Assembly (NCBI GenBank): GCA_025980505.1
Contig: JAICXI010000089.1
Coordinates: 1 to 7,154 of the forward strand
Source: a bacterium
GTDB lineage: Bacteria > Oederibacteriota > Muellerivitia > Muellerivitales > Muellerivitaceae
Length of the DNA: 7,154 nt
Direction: 5' to 3'
Position 1 is the stretch's first letter, and the number at the start of each line of letters is the position of its first letter. This document shows, piece after piece, positions 5,925-7,154 of this stretch. Made by a program: the position numbers and the translations under genes. Below the pieces are notes generated by a model. The model had not been told where the DNA came from. It did not search any database and worked only from the letters and a program-made list of their open reading frames with translations.

Positions 5925-7154
5925 CTATTCCTCGATCTTTTTCTTCCACTCGCCCAGGATATTGAGGGCGTCCCTCGGGGTTAAACCATCCACGTCCAGG
6001 CCCTTCAGTTCCTCCAGGATGGGGTGCTTTTCGCCGGTCCCGAAGAAGGAAAGCTGGGGCATGGGAGCGTCCTGGTTTTCCAGCGGGGGCGGGGGCGGAG
6101 CTTCCGCGGTCTTCCCGAGGAAAGTCCCGGTTTCCAGGGCCGCCAGGATCTTCTTGGCCCGGCCCACCACCACCTTGGGCACGCCCGCCAGGCGCGCCAC
6201 TTGGATGCCGTAACTCTTGTCCGTTCCCCCTTCCACGATCTTGCGCAGGAAAAGGATCTGTTCGTTCCATTCCCGGACGGCGATGTTAAAGTTTTTCACG
6301 TTGGGGAAGCCGGCCGAAAGCCTCGTGAGCTCGTGGTAATGGGTGGCGAAAAGCGTGCGGGCCTTGAGCTGGGTGGCGATGTATTCCACCACGGCCCAGG
6401 CGATGGAAACGCCGTCGTAAGTGGAGGTCCCCCGGCCCACCTCGTCCAGGATGAGGAGGCTCTTCGCCGTGGCGTGGTTCAGGATGTTGGCGGTCTCCAC
6501 CATTTCCACCATGAAGGTGCTCTGGCCCTGGGTCAGGGCGTCGGAGGCCCCCACGCGGGAAAAAATGCGGTCCACGATGCCCGCCTTCATCTGCTGGGCC
6601 GGCACGTAAAAGCCCACCTGGGCCATCAGGGACAAAAGCGCCACCTGCCGGATATAGGTGCTTTTACCGGCCATATTGGGGCCGGTGAGCACGATGATCT
6701 CGGTGCCCTCCACGCCCAACCGGGTGTCGTTGGGCACGAACTGGTCCGAGGACAGTATCTTGTCCAGCACAGGGTGCCGGCCGTCCACGATGGTCAGTTC
6801 GGTGGAATCGTCCACTTCGGGGCGCACGTGCCGGCCCCGGTCGGCCACCGTGGCCATGCAGGCGAAGACGTCGAGTTCCGCGATGATGCGCGCCACGCGC
6901 TGGAGGCGGGAAAGTTCCTTGGCCACCTGGCGCCGGATTTCGTCGAACAATTCGTATTCCAACCGGTCGGCCTTGTCCTGGGCGCCCAGGATCTTTCCTT
7001 CCATTTCCTTCAGCTCGGGCGTGATGAAGCGCTCGGCGTTCACCAGGGTCTGCTTGCGGTGGTAGTCCTTGGGCACGCGGTCCAGGTTGGCCTTGGAGAC
7101 CTCGATGTAATAGCCGAACACCGAGGTGTAACGCACCTTGAGCGAGCCGATGCC
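5925..7154 (-). CDS. mutS: DNA mismatch repair protein MutS (C-terminal part; 5' end outside window)
   Basis: The 409 visible residues are roughly the C-terminal half of a protein usually near 850-900 residues; the frame stays open to the right edge and stops at TAG 5925-5927. MutS binds mismatches as a dimer in the cytoplasm and uses ATP to recruit MutL. Seen in order: SLKV.Y...FGYYIEV and the ERFITPEL clamp/lever segment (7000-7154), Walker A GPNMAGKST (6657-6683), the STFMVEM motif, Walker B LLILDE (6441-6458), the ABC signature-like GRGTSTYDG (6411-6437), and FATHYHELT. A proline-rich linker (PPPPP, near 6085-6102) leads to QLSFF (6042-6056), which resembles the beta-clamp-binding pentapeptide of MutS, and to the HPILEEL...LTPRDALN tail of the family. 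All key ATPase residues are present. GTG at 7134-7136 is an internal valine, not the start. The identity is essentially certain. Confidence 0.98.
   Translation of the reverse strand, partial: GIGSLKVRYTSVFGYYIEVSKANLDRVPKDYHRKQTLVNAERFITPELKEMEGKILGAQDKADRLEYELFDEIRRQVAKELSRLQRVARIIAELDVFACMATVADRGRHVRPEVDDSTELTIVDGRHPVLDKILSSDQFVPNDTRLGVEGTEIIVLTGPNMAGKSTYIRQVALLSLMAQVGFYVPAQQMKAGIVDRIFSRVGASDALTQGQSTFMVEMVETANILNHATAKSLLILDEVGRGTSTYDGVSIAWAVVEYIATQLKARTLFATHYHELTRLSAGFPNVKNFNIAVREWNEQILFLRKIVEGGTDKSYGIQVARLAGVPKVVVGRAKKILAALETGTFLGKTAEAPPPPPLENQDAPMPQLSFFGTGEKHPILEELKGLDVDGLTPRDALNILGEWKKKIEE

Noticed and set aside
5890..6213. Plus-strand ORF with an AAGG-like site before ATG 5890
   Set aside because: It lies almost wholly antisense to the conserved mutS C-terminus and its translation shows no recognisable domain.
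7134..7136. GTG as the start of a short MutS-like protein
   Set aside because: The family motif GIGSLKV continues upstream in frame to the window edge, so this valine is internal and the gene is simply cut by the window.

Overview
The window is GC-rich bacterial DNA. Both real genes are on the minus strand, in the order mutS then a very long multidomain protein, and both run off the window. mutS (5925-7154) lacks its 5' end. The long gene (1-5449) lacks its 3' end and gives 1816 residues here. The organism cannot be named. The FlgD-like C-terminal module, the long Ig-like arrays and a dispersed GTCATTGCGAGG-type palindrome are habits of uncultured candidate-phylum, Elusimicrobiota-like or FCB-like bacteria. 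That placement is a weak inference.

Region 1-5449 is one uninterrupted reading frame whose codons have their lowest coordinate at 2 modulo 3. It is easy to overlook because it has no ATG and no stop inside the window, while several long shadow frames overlap it. Read from its GTG start it encodes, in order: a HicB/UPF0150-like domain (about residues 13-61), seven LYAGT-type repeats that fit a seven-bladed beta-propeller (about 80-372), an Fn3-like domain (about 380-465), ten Ig/Fn3-like modules of about 101 residues interrupted by two different Ig/Fn3 domains (about 470-1675), a carboxypeptidase-regulatory-like domain (about 1680-1752), and the beginning of a FlgD-like Ig domain at the window edge. 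No signal peptide precedes the HicB-like domain, although the rest looks like an extracellular or envelope protein. This architecture is the most notable item in the window.

Region 5450-5924 is non-coding. It holds a candidate promoter and ribosome binding site for the long gene, a perfect 8-bp inverted repeat just upstream of that promoter, and a 140-bp palindromic dispersed-repeat element. I see no convincing terminator after mutS.

Region 5925-7154 is the C-terminal 409 residues of the mismatch-repair ATPase MutS, with all ATPase motifs intact. The two genes have no evident functional link, and the long gene probably has its own promoter.
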